This document shows positions 38,306 to 48,493 of a stretch of 64,000 bases of DNA, one piece after another (the first letter of the stretch is position 1; each line of letters opens with the position of its first letter). Source of the DNA: Penicillium oxalicum (taxonomy: Eukaryota; Ascomycota; Eurotiomycetes; Eurotiales; Aspergillaceae); contig NC_064655.1 of the NCBI RefSeq assembly GCF_001723175.1, positions 434,001 through 498,000 on the forward strand, read 5' to 3'. The position numbers were made by a program, and so were the translations under genes. Below the pieces are notes generated by a model. That model was not told where the DNA came from, did no database searches, and saw nothing but the letters and a program-made list of their open reading frames with translations.

Positions 38306-39006
38306 ATGTCTGGTCCTGCCGCAGTATGTTGAGCCCATTGTCGAGCCTTGATCAAGGTCAACAGCCTACCATCTAGTGGACTAAGATGAATGCTACTGAC
38401 TCCCGACTCAAACACAGTACGATGATGCCATTACCGATGGTATGTTCTTTACCAAAACTTGAGCCTCCAATGGCAGACTACTCTAAATGGTCGCTGGGAA
38501 CCTGTCCCCGTCTGACCAACTGACAAATGGCTTTCTTATTCTAGAGAGTTTCGAGTCAACCGTCGCAGACGTAAGTAAGCCGGATCCCTACACACGCCAG
38601 GCAAGAGAATCAGCCAGCAATGCCCGTCAACGACTCGCGGACTTTTTCCAGCCAGGTAGGTCATGTCGAGTGATGTCCAGTTTCTCGATTCGTTTTTTAG
38701 CACACTTTCCCTCATCGCTCCGGGGGGCGCTCAACAGACGTGCTTGTCTCTACTGATACATATGTCCATGTCAGGAGACACCAAAACAACGACTCGTCGA
38801 CTGTCTGATACCTCTACCAGTGAGCACGATCAATTCAAAAGACCTGGTCGAAGAGCTACCAAGGAAGAAAAGTCGATGCTGGATTCGGCACACGAAACAG
38901 TGGCCAAGGCTTTGGGGGAAGGCTCGCGAGGTAAGATGATAGCAGCTTCAAACGTTTACTCCAGCGAACTAATGGGTCATCTCGGAGCGGTTCAGGAAGT
39001 AGCTGA
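38306..39006 (+). CDS. candidate small five-exon gene, unknown function (~105 aa)
   Basis: Proposed exons are 38306-38323, 38418-38439, 38545-38655, 38775-38930 and 38996-39006. All four introns are GT-AG and keep frame; donors are GTATGT, GTATGT, GTAGGT and GTAAGA, and the last intron has a CTAAT branch-like sequence. The product starts MSGPAAYDDAITDES and is hydrophilic, rich in Ser, Thr, Arg, Lys and Glu, with a likely helix near RQARESASNARQRLADFF and another near KSMLDSAHETVAKALGEG. No signal peptide or membrane span. If intron 4 is not removed, the frame continues to 39010 with a different 27-residue ending. I do not recognise the family. The gene lies 650 bp upstream of ipi1 in the same direction. 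Real coding is supported by the splice pattern rather than by homology. Confidence 0.55.
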
Positions 39007-39098
39007 TTAAGTGTTCTTCCGGTTCAAATAGAACCAGGTTCCATCGGTCTGCTCGGCAACTGGGGGGTGGCATGCACTTGAAGGGAAGGGGGGGCGGG

Positions 39099-39101
<3 letters not shown>

Positions 39102-39131
<30 letters not shown>
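39102..39131. repeat. GA dinucleotide microsatellite
   Basis: About fifteen GA units immediately after a G-rich stretch, in the 650-bp interval between the small candidate gene and ipi1. Confidence 0.85.
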
Positions 39132-39133
<2 letters not shown>

Positions 39134-39656
39134 CGACTCACTACGAGGCATCTGCCAAAGAGAAAATCTCTGTAGTTTCGGTAACCTAAAGAAGAGGACT
39201 TTTGAGAGCTTTCGGTTATTTCAAAAGTACAAAAAATCAAGTTTCGAATGATTTTTCTCTACTGGGTATTAACCATGTGGCATCAATCTGGTCAAGTACG
39301 GTCCAGAGCCTGAGAATGGGTGGATGTATCGTCGGCTGCGAACTTTCTTTTTAAAAACCAGCGAGTCTGTCTAAATTTTTGTAATTCCCTATTCATTGGA
39401 TAGCTTATGGAGTCTGAGAAGACCAGAAGAAGATACGTTATGTCCATCAATTGTTTAATTAAGTCTTGTCTTCGACTCAACTTTCCATGCAGTGCTTATC
39501 GGATGGTCGACAAGACCCATGGGGTTGATAAGGCTCTGTCATGCCTGAGGCCTGACATCCTACCATGTACATCACGTGTGATAAGCCCGTTCGAAAAAAA
39601 AAAGTCACCGCAACAGCAGGTTGATTCTAGAGACACATAATCAAGTAACCACAATC

Positions 39657-40854
39657 ATGGGTTCCAGCGCAAAGCGAAAGAAGGAGAAGCAAAAGGACTT
39701 CCAGGTGAGCATATTTAATGCTAGCTCGGCTTCAATATGAGAACCCTGTCGACTAATGAAAAAAACTAGAAACCCAAACTCAAGGTCGGCAAGGCCAAGG
39801 CGAAGCCGGAGAACTTTACAGATACTAGTTTCCGATCAAAAGGTACACAATGAGCACGACTCCCTCGACAACGGGGCAGTCCGTGTTTCCCTTCCCCCCC
39901 CCCTCTAGGCTCCAAGACTCTGACCTCGCTTTGACAGCCATTGTTCTGAATCAACAATCTCTCCATGTCTCCGCTCCCAATGCCGACAGCCAATTCACTC
40001 ACCACCTTTCCCTTCTCTCGTCCAAATCGGATAGCCAACGGCGCGATTCGCTTGCCCACTTGACCACTACAATCGCATCGCGACCGGTCAATTCACCATT
40101 ACCTCAACCTGTTAGCGTCATGCTCCCATCTCTGCTCCCTCTGATTCTTGACGCAAACAACAATGTGCGCACGGCACTTCTCAAGCTCCTGCGGACGCTT
40201 CCCAACAACGATGTGCAAGATCATGTGGCGCAATTGCTCCCTTATGTTCGTGCCGGTATGACCCATCTAGCAGCCGACATCCGTGTCTCTGCAGTCGAGA
40301 TACTTTCTTGGATGGTTGAGGCGGCTGGAGAGGCAGTCGTTTCTTGTGCAGGCGGATGGATCAAGACCTTCAACTGTTTCTTATCAGTCCTGGGCTGGCA
40401 CACTGAGGAGTCGGCGCGCTGGTCGTCCAATCGGGCCTCGTTTGGAAAGTCTGGCAGTCAGGGTCGACCGATGGTGAAGGTTCTTGGTGCATTGGCGGGA
40501 TTCTTAGATGCTGGTATTGGGGCTCCAGGAGGGGCTGGTGCCGGAGATGATGACCTGGCAGATGACCTGTCTTCTTCCCCATGGCCATTCCCCTTGTGTC
40601 AAACGAGCCAGCACATGATCTCCGACTCGGCTACACCTTATGCCTACTTGAACTTGTTTGGCCAGCCGCGAGACGAGGAGGGCGAAATGTACGAGACTCG
40701 CGAGGACCGATACCGGGTGTTCTCCACCCGGTTCTTGCCAGCCGTTGAGCGTGGACTCAAAAGCGCCAGAGAGGAGGGCGGCGAGTTGGGTCGTGCCTCG
40801 TCCGGGGTCACGAAAGTGTTGAAAGAGGCACTTTCCTATGGATCTGGACCTTGA
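39657..40854 (+). CDS. ipi1: pre-rRNA-processing protein Ipi1
   Basis: Component of the Rix1/Ipi1/Ipi3 complex needed in the nucleolus and nucleoplasm for ITS2 processing and release of pre-60S ribosomal particles. Three exons, 39657-39704, 39770-39842 and 39938-40854, give 345 residues, as usual for fungal Ipi1. The start has the family's lysine-rich opening (MGSSAKRKKEKQKDFQKPK), then VGKAKAKPENFTDTSFR and AIVLNQQSL after splicing, then alpha-helical repeat segments around LLPLILDANNNVRTALLKLL and AGMTHLAADIRVSAVEILSW that form the Ipi1/TEX10-type helical region. The third exon's acceptor was chosen at 39937 because it restores AIVLNQQS; an earlier CTAG near 39908 would add unrelated residues. 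Function by family is well established. Confidence 0.93.
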
Positions 40855-41643
40855 TCGCCTATGGGACAGAAAGCTTGATGTCATTTTCGAGTTTCTGATT
40901 CTCAATCTTAAATCGACACCAGGGGAGTGTGATTGAGGATGTGTTTCTGGATGAACCCGCAAAAGTTGGTCAATCGAGACTCCATATCAGACCACTACAA
41001 GCCCCCGGATCCATCTCGACCAAGCGTCCATGGACCAGCTCATTTCGAGCGTCCATGTTCGGCCAGCGAGGCGTTATTTTGCTCGACGCCAAACCAAGTA
41101 TCGATCCATGTCGCTTACAACGGTTGGGATGGATGCATCTTATACTTCGCACCCATGAAAGTTGCCTATTTCAAGATATTGCCACTTGCGAAAATTTCTC
41201 CCTGGGTAATGATTAACGTTTTCGTGGAGCAAGCCGGTAACTCACCATGGAACGACTACTGGGTGCGGTCAGTTGTTGACCTGCGATTTGTGCGGATAAA
41301 TGTACATGAATAAATTTACTTGATACCCCCCCCCCCTCTCCTCCCCTCAACCCTTTCATTTGAAAAACTCTCCCAGAGTGTGCTGCAAGCGGGCTCTAGC
41401 AAAAGAAAAGTGAGGTTTTCCCACCGCCCATTACTATTCACAATTCTCCCTTTCTGGATAGGTGTGTCCATCTCCGGGCAGAAAGTCATGATTCACCCAG
41501 CCTGGGAAAGTTGTATCACTTTCGAATCAGAAAGGGGAACGGAAATGACCAGTTTGGCAAGATTGATTGTGCCAAAATTAAAAGATTGAATTATTGATAC
41601 CTGCCAGGAAGTAATCGAGACAGACGAGCGGCAGTGGGAACAT
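40855..41643. other. convergent intergenic region
   Basis: About 790 bp between the stops of two convergent genes, ipi1 (+) and the Fur-type permease (-). It presumably holds both 3' ends and a C-rich run near 41327-41346. No gene seen. Confidence 0.55.
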
Positions 41644-43600
41644 TTAAACTACCTTTTCCGACCCGCATGGCACCTTCTCGCCGCGAGACGTTGCCGACAT
41701 TTGTTCCGAACTCTCAGTCTCAACCCCTTCGACCACGATGCCTCGTTCATCGTAGACCTCATCCGGAAGCACTGCGCGAGGAACTTGAGTCTCCCGAGCC
41801 GGAAACAGCCAGGATAAAGCGAGGTAGACCACTGCAGTGGCAACAAAACCCAACAACCAACCGAATTGATAAGGATGAACCCCGACGCCCACGTCAATCT
41901 TCGCATTGACTCCGTTGATCAGGCCCGGAAGACTCGGGACTACTCCAACGATAAAGGATACCAGTGCACGCCAGTTCAGTCCCCAGACGGGGGTCTTCAA
42001 GATAGGCAATGTGCCTGCATATCGATAGATCGGATTCGAAGGTTGATACAGGGCGAGACAATCATACCGACCCCGATTGATGACCCAGAAATCGAAGAGC
42101 ATGATGGCGCCAATAGGTCCGAGGAAGATGGCGTACGCACTCATGAAGCTTAGAAAGTTCCCGGCCGATTCGAGGATCTTCCAAGGGACCAACGCCCAGG
42201 AGAGTAGAGCACAGAGAATTTGGCCTCGACGGATGTTCAGCACTTGAGGAGCCAAAGCGGTAAAGTCGTTTGCCGCAGAGAGCGAGTTGGCCGAGATATT
42301 GACCCCGAGCGAGGCAATAGCGAAAGATGCCGCACCGAAGAAACGCGCCGCGCGATTGGGCCAGTGGCTGATCAACTCATTGGGATCCCACGGGATGGTG
42401 GCTAAATGATAGTGAGCTTGACCGGCCGAGGAAGCGGCAATGCCAATGAATGAGATGAAGGTGAAGATGATGGGGAGCATCGGGATATACAGCAGCTGCC
42501 ATCGAGGATTGATGCGAGAATAGCGTGAGAAATCAGACTATTGGTCCCGCGAACAGGTGAGTCGAATGTTAGCATTCGGAAGAGACAATGAGAGGAGTTG
42601 GTGTGGTAGATGCACCACCCCGAAAGAGAGATGGAATATTGGTTTTCCTTTTTGTAGCTGCGTCCAGCAGAAAAGAGTGGATGGGCGGGCGAACCTACCT
42701 GGTTGACACTGAGAGTGGCATAGTTTCCCAAAACCGAGGTCATATTCGCCAGAAACAGCCAGCTATATTTGGACCCCGAGACCGTCGCTTTCTGCTGGGC
42801 AAAGATCGCACCACCACCTTTCTCAACTGTAAAGGCCCAGATCAGGATCCCAACCCAGGCCATCGGAACCAAGACGGACTTGACGGTGAACAGCCACCGC
42901 AGCTTATTGGGATGCATGCACAGAAAGGGGAACTGAATGATCCAAAAGATCAAAAAGGCCACCATTCCCGTGGTCGTGATCCCCTGCGATGCAGGGATGG
43001 TATTTTCCACATCCAAATAACTGGGCCAAATGGCCCCGATCATCACTCGCACCGAATTCCCTCCGTTGACATTTTGAATGGCAAACCAAAACACGGCGAG
43101 AATCAACCGGGAGACGATCGCGATATATGAGCCCCAGAACCCCCAGCTGGCTCGAGCAATGACGGGAAAAGGGACGTGATAAATGGCACCCACGGCTCCG
43201 TTGCCGGCGATCACGAATGAGATAATGAAGAAGGAGATGGCGACGATCGCCAGGGCCTCTCGATAGGTCATGCCCACGGCAATAATACTGCTGGCAAACT
43301 GCCACGTTGCCGCATTGAAGGCGTCCGAGATCCAGTATGCTAAGAAATGCAGCCACGTCAATGTTAGAGATGTCCGTATGCATCATATTCTTTCTTTTTT
43401 CCGAAGCGCGGATCCATGTCCATAAGCCTTCCCGGATTCAAATTGAGAAAGAGTCACACTGTACCTATCAAACTCATCACGCCCCATTTTCGCCCCAGTA
43501 AAGGTACCGGATCTAAATCCAAATTGGTCCATCGTGCATTGCCCTCTGCAAAGGCAGACTGGGTCTGTGAGACGCGCAATCGAGGACGAGTGATGCGCAT
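41644..43600 (-). CDS. NCS1 (Fur-type) nucleobase/allantoin permease
   Basis: Plasma-membrane proton symporter of the NCS1 family, Fur branch, whose members take up uracil, allantoin, uric acid or related compounds; the exact substrate is not fixed by what I can see. Exons on the minus strand are 43600-43465, 43339-42699 and 42537-41644, giving 556 residues, typical for the family. After a short cytosolic N-terminus comes the family signature NLDLDPVP and the first membrane segment with ISDAFNAATWQFASS, then the conserved NGAVGAIYHVPFPVIARASW and FAIQNVNGGN regions and the DFSRYSR motif restored by removing intron 2. Hydrophobic segments are consistent with 12 spans; the C-terminus is charged and cytosolic. 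The start ATG at 43600 is chosen because it runs in frame straight into the signature without another intron. The upstream region holds five HGATAR sites, fitting nitrogen control. Confidence 0.93.
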
Positions 43601-43634
43601 GACGGGGCGTCCGGGCGTGGTGCCCAACGATCAG

Positions 43635-43654
43635 TGTGTGAGGGGGAGAGAGAG
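43635..43654. repeat. GA/CT dinucleotide run in the permease leader
   Basis: Ten GA units on the plus strand, so CT on the coding strand, 35-55 bp upstream of the permease start codon. Such pyrimidine runs are common just upstream of fungal start codons. Confidence 0.8.
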
Positions 43655-43831
43655 AGAGAGAGAGCGGGCTAGGAGGGAAGAATGAGAAGAGAAGCAGACT
43701 CCGACGACGTGGTAGTGAAGGAGTTGATGGGAGCGGGGAGGATGACAAGAAAAAGATGTGTCCATGGATGGCAGCAACAGAAGAGGAAATAAAAAGCCAT
43801 CGTAAAGTATATGACTCTTTTGGCGCTTGTG

Positions 43832-43848
43832 TTATCACAAAATGATAA
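43832..43848. promoter_or_regulatory. paired, oppositely oriented GATA sites in the permease promoter
   Basis: TTATCA at 43832-43837 (TGATAA on the minus strand) and TGATAA at 43843-43848 are separated by five bases and face opposite ways. They lie 230-250 bp upstream of the permease start. Closely paired GATA sites are the kind of element AreA binds well; binding here is inferred. Confidence 0.55.
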
Positions 43849-43932
43849 GCCCACAATCAGATTGGCGGCATTGGGAAGAAACCGACGTCGAGGCAGCGGA
43901 TTGTGAATAAAGATTGACGTTGGTGTAATCAC

Positions 43933-43938
43933 CGATAG
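43933..43938 (+). promoter_or_regulatory. HGATAR site in the permease promoter
   Basis: CGATAG matches the HGATAR consensus, about 335 bp upstream of the permease start codon. Confidence 0.4.
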
Positions 43939-44047
43939 GAAGAAGCAGGGATCATCGATCCTCAATTGGTTCCGAACGTCCAATCCCACGCGAAGAGCAA
44001 GACCAGTCCAGACCCTCTCCCTTTTGTTCAAGAGGATTGGGACCTCT

Positions 44048-44119
44048 TGATAAGCGGGCAGACCCTGGCGAGTGGACAAATTGAGTGTGGCGAGAATCAA
44101 TCGGACGTGATGATTATCA
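44048..44119. promoter_or_regulatory. two further GATA sites upstream of the permease
   Basis: TGATAA at 44048-44053 and TTATCA at 44114-44119 (TGATAA on the minus strand). With the three nearer sites this makes five HGATAR matches within about 520 bp of the start. Confidence 0.45.
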
Positions 44120-44901
44120 CTTTATTCGTTTCTCTCGGGCACTCGAATACTGCTGGTCTATTGAATTGACCGGTAGGAGGTACAAGGTAATGAGTGAACG
44201 CCTCTTTTTTTTTTGCATCTTCTTCTCCCTTTTCTCTTTCTTTGGATTCCTCCATTATATCCCATGATCAGCATTAATGAGTGTTGTGCCTTGCGGATAT
44301 TATTTCATGCCATTGAATCATGCCATTGAACGTACGAGTGATTCGAGGTTCACGTAGAGTTTGCTCATGAGCTTCAACTTTGTGATTTCAGGTCTGGCAC
44401 TTTTGGAAAAGACCAACACCTAGTATTGTATAGTCGTTGTCGATACTGGATCAGGATCTCTTCTGAAAGAGCAAATTCTACCTTCATGCTGCTGTGCCCA
44501 CAAGAGTTGATTTCCCTCCACATGATCACTGTTTACTCGTCTATTATCGTGGGGAGTCAAAGATCGAGTAGCAACCGGTCACTGATCTAAATGCCTCCAC
44601 GAGAAGGAGACAGCATCAGTCAGTCCATGTGACCAGTGGTTACTAGTAATCGTGGTACACACTACATTAGGTACACCGTACCGCCCTCCGACAAAGAGAT
44701 GTACAGGCTACAGACTACAAACGACAGACAGATACTCAGTAGTACGTAGTATTCGCAACTTCCCCGCTCGACTCGAAAATCCACATGACGACCACACCGC
44801 GCTAGTCTGTTTAAGGAGGACTAGCTCAGCGCCAGGATCCACCGGCCAACGAAAAGACTGATAAGCTCCGTCTGGGCGAATAGAAATGTCGCTAGGGGGG
44901 A

Positions 44902-44913
44902 GGGGGGGGGGGG
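44902..44913. repeat. G12 homopolymer tract
   Basis: Twelve G on the plus strand directly after GGGGGGA, in non-coding DNA. Confidence 0.8.
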
Positions 44914-45134
44914 TGAAATCAAGTCTTCTCCAAAACTGTGGAGGACGCTGAGATCGTGGGTTTCCCCAGGTTGGAGGGTTGATTGGAATCGGCGGTCTTT
45001 GGGTTGCGGAAAGTTGAAGGATTCTCGTATATCCTCCTAAGCGAGGGCTGAGCTTCCTGTGGTCTCCGGGATAGCGATATGCTGGTACTTATCTACCTAT
45101 GAATCTGAAAGGGGGAGAAGGTGAGCCGGAGATG

Positions 45135-45165
45135 AGCGACGACGACGATGATGATGATGATGATT
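45135..45165. repeat. GAC/GAT trinucleotide run
   Basis: GAC units followed by about six GAT units on the plus strand, in non-coding DNA between the permease and the CREG-like gene. Confidence 0.75.
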
Positions 45166-45467
45166 CGATGGACTGAACTCTACCCCGACCTATTTCTATC
45201 CTTGAATGGTACCATTTTCCGGTGTGGCATTCGACAGTATCAACAGTAGGTCACTTATTTACGGCTGTAGCATTTCGAGACGTGCAGGAGCCACACGTGG
45301 TAGCCTATGACCATCTATCTATACATCAGATTCGAGAAAGGAAACGACTGGTTGGATAAAAGAATCATACTGGTAAGGCCAATTTCCCGAAAAGGGGAAC
45401 TGTCAAAAGATTGATGGGACCACATGGCCACGTAAAAAAAAAAAGTAAGACCAAATCCCCTCAAATC

Positions 45468-46409
45468 CTAGTCCGTCTTCTTCTTCTTATCCTTCTTTCC
45501 CTTCTTTCCCGTCTTCTGCTGCTGCTGCTGCTTCTTATCCTTGTGATGCTTCTCCCCCGGCAGTCGCACATCTTCCCATCCCCGTCCATCCCCCACCCCA
45601 TCCAGACTCCGCTGGGGACGAATACCCTTCCACTCCGTCATGTTGATCCACCCAATCTGTTGAACATCTCCAAACCCACCGATCCAGTACGCTTGCGTGA
45701 CCACCAGTCGCGCCCAGAAACTCGAATGCGGCGACCTCGCAGCCCCGGGTAACCACCACTTTGCATCGGGATGGGACTTCAGAAAACACTCCTCTAGACG
45801 GGCTGCGGTGTCGCCTCGTGACAATTCCGCAACCGGCAATGGATCAAGATACCCAAAAAGGGTGACGCGTGGGAGAGCTGCCGGGCTCGCCGGCAGACCG
45901 GGATACACGGCGCCCGCATCGGAGAGATGATCCCACCAGTCAATCTCGAGACTGAGGTTGGAGCCAGCTCCGATATTGCGGAATGTGGTGGCCACCCGAA
46001 GAGCCAAGATGGTGGGATCGCCGTCATCACCCCCGTGGGAGAGATTGTCGGGAAGTACACCGTCACAGTCGGCGATGTATTCGCGTAATCCAATGGGAAA
46101 CCCCGCGACCTCGGCTGGCGTGCGAGATGACGCGGGGATGTGGTCGGGGAAAGTGGTGGAAACAACACCAGAGGGGGACAACGCGAGAAGACGGCGCGCG
46201 AGAAGAGCTGACTCGAACCAGGATGGACGACTGAGGAGATGGCTTCCTTCGTCGGCATCTCCTGTGCCTAACAAGAAACTGGATGACGCAGCTTCATTCA
46301 AGATTGTTTGCTCGTTCAGGTACTGTGGCGGAATGATCGAGGCTGCAGTCAATGTCAGTGTAGACGCGCAAAGGGCAAGTACCCCCGCGGTGATGGCTTG
46401 AAGCTGCAT
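45468..46409 (-). CDS. secreted CREG-like FMN-binding split-barrel protein
   Basis: Single-exon, 313-residue protein resembling CREG/pyridoxamine-phosphate-oxidase-like split-barrel proteins, which are usually exported or vesicular and often lack proven enzyme activity. The chosen ATG at 46409 starts a clear signal peptide (MQLQAITAGVLALCASTL..., about 23 residues); an in-frame extension 26 codons further up would mask it. Visible family blocks are ESALLARRLLALSPSGVVSTTFP, GFPIGLREYIADC, TLFGYLDPLP, CFLKSHPDAKWW and FWARLVVTQAYWIGGFGDVQQIGWI. Three N-glycosylation sequons (NLS, NLS, NMT) fit a secretory route. The last 40 or so residues are an unusual tail of lysines with a run of five glutamines (KDKKQQQQQKTGKKGKKDKKKK); it is not a classic HDEL retention signal. 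Substrate unknown. Confidence 0.85.
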   Translation of the reverse strand: MQLQAITAGVLALCASTLTLTAASIIPPQYLNEQTILNEAASSSFLLGTGDADEGSHLLSRPSWFESALLARRLLALSPSGVVSTTFPDHIPASSRTPAEVAGFPIGLREYIADCDGVLPDNLSHGGDDGDPTILALRVATTFRNIGAGSNLSLEIDWWDHLSDAGAVYPGLPASPAALPRVTLFGYLDPLPVAELSRGDTAARLEECFLKSHPDAKWWLPGAARSPHSSFWARLVVTQAYWIGGFGDVQQIGWINMTEWKGIRPQRSLDGVGDGRGWEDVRLPGEKHHKDKKQQQQQKTGKKGKKDKKKKTD

Positions 46410-48493
46410 CCTCGGCGGTTGAATAAGTCCTTCTTGCTCAGCTGTAATTCGGAAATGATCGCACGGTCTACACCGGCAGCCCTGCACACAGCCAGATAGA
46501 AAAGAGGAAGTAGAATGAGGGGAGAGGTTGAGAAATGCGGAGAAAATACCTCCGGCGGGTCACATGCCGAACGACATCATCTGATCTTATCTGATGGAAC
46601 CGACCCTCCCGGGACAACAAAGAGAAGAAATGAAGAAAATCAGAAACTTACTCGAAAACCAATTCCATGATCGCTTGAGTTTTTGCAAATTGGCTCTCTT
46701 CCTCTCTCATCAAACCCGTGACAAAATCTCAAAGGCAGTGCTAGTGACTCAAATGAATAGAAGGGATTGATTTTCAGGAAGACGGATTTACTAAAGTATC
46801 GATTCCAATACTACAACTACGTAGGTACGAGCTCACTTAGTAGGTAAGCTACCCGCTGTTACCACTGCTACTGCTACTCACAGACCTCTCCTTACCCGTT
46901 TGCTTTCTAATCTTGTCATCATCGGATTGAGGACCTGGCCACTGCAGCTTGGTCACAGACCAAACCTCCGTCATACGCCGAACTGCCTCAGTCGGTCAGG
47001 AACATCCTCCGGCAGAAATGGACCCTTCTTCCCCACGAGGTCAACTTTTAAATGAACAAGTACATGAAACCCGCCCACGCCATTGCAATAGACACAAATC
47101 TACCTGAGATACGTTTACAAGAAAAGATACTATTGTTCAAATGGAATATAGGTCACATTACATCAAAACAGATCCATTTCTAGCAAATTTGCCAACGCAT
47201 TTAGAGAGCGGGTAAGCTTGTTGTGTGCTGGAACTGGAAGTCATCAACGAGGAAAGCCAAGCACCGCCACATCCAGCTGAGTGGACAAGCCACACCAGGG
47301 AAAGCGGAACAGACTGCGCCACTCGACCACCGAGATCGGCGCTGCGAGTTTCAGGAACGAGGACATAATCATACGGTACGTGGATGAATGGGGCTCTGTC
47401 CATGAGTTCCATTGTGACTCATTATGAAGAGTAGTCAATACGGTCCCATGGTGAGTATGCCGGTGAACGTTAGGGGCCTCAAAAAAGGTGGATCAAAAGA
47501 CTGGGCTTCTTCCCTCACGTGAGAAGTCCAGGCCCGATCAATGAGGCAACTGATAGAGATGAGTTACGTCCAACCGAAGTCTCATTTACGAACCAACCTC
47601 AGCCCTGTGCTAGTGATGCCGAGCAGTCAACCCCATGCAGAAAGGGACTTTGGCGGCCTGGAATTATGGTCTTTCGCAGCCAAGGTCATAGTACGCGCAT
47701 TGAGGGTACTATTTGATGTTTTCAAGGTGTCCAAAATTTTAGTGGCAGAGAGAAAAGGTATTGCATTCGCATCGCACTCTGGCGGATGGTGTGATGTTAT
47801 CTTATAAAGTGGGTGATTTGGGTCACCCCGAGGGAGGAATAAAGGGGGACAGGAGACAAAAAAAAAGACTGCAGGAAAAAAAAACCACGAGACCAAGACC
47901 AAAGGCATAAGGAAAACGAACCGTCCGATGCCCACCACACTCCAGATGACAAACCTATATAAAGACGTGATAAAAGGATAAACAGTAAGGATGAAATGGC
48001 AAAAGAGAGATGGCCAGGACATTAGACCACCGGCATCGTACACCTGCAAGATCATTTCAAAGTATGGGATTGCACCCGACAACCGAGAGGGGAGGCTCCC
48101 ACGTGAGTCACGATGGGTATATACAAGATGCACTCCACTTGCTACTCGTAGTCGGGAGGGAGGAAAGGAGTGTGTAAGGATATTGAGGATATGAGGGAGA
48201 TTGAAAGGGATGGAGAGGAAGAGGGCGAGGATGATGTGAGATGGAAGAGAGGGGCAACGAAGCGAGACCGGGCGGAAACGACAAGCGGATGGGGAATCAT
48301 TGCGAATAAAAAAGACACCGCGAGACTTTTGGTGGAAGAAACGAATCGTACCAAAAAGACGGGCTTTTTCTAATCCTGGCAATAAGGATTGGAGAGGGAC
48401 AGGGAGATAGAGGGGGGGGGGGAGAAAGAGAGAGACAGAGAGAGAGTGTGTGTGTTTGTGTGTGTGTGAAAAGGGGATGGGAGAGGCCCTCCC
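46410..48493. other. intergenic, cyclin 3' side
   Basis: No supported gene. A 251-codon minus-strand frame (47627-48382) is rich in Phe, Ser and Pro with no motif and no good start, and I take it as part of the cyclin 3' region or non-coding. A G11 tract at 48412-48422 is followed by AG- and GT-rich repeats to about 48470, just past the cyclin stop. Confidence 0.5.
48411..48470. repeat. G11 plus AG and GT simple repeats
   Basis: A G11 run passes into imperfect AG and then GT repeats on the plus strand. It starts about 25 bp beyond the cyclin stop codon and is therefore probably in its 3' untranslated region. Confidence 0.75.

Larger units (their letters stand above)
43601..45467. other. intergenic, permease promoter and CREG-like 3' side
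   Basis: No supported gene. The permease-proximal 520 bp carry the GATA sites. Further right are a G12 tract at 44902-44913 and a GAC/GAT trinucleotide run at 45135-45165. Short plus-strand frames at 44.65-44.86 kb have no motif. Confidence 0.5.

Noticed and set aside
43383..43856. 157-codon minus-strand frame over the permease 5' end
   Set aside because: It is out of frame with the permease; the true first exon (43600-43465) in another frame carries the family signature.
47627..48382. 251-codon minus-strand open frame
   Set aside because: Phe/Ser/Pro-rich without a known motif, lies immediately past the cyclin stop in the same direction, and its length is helped by pyrimidine-rich sequence. 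More likely cyclin 3' region.
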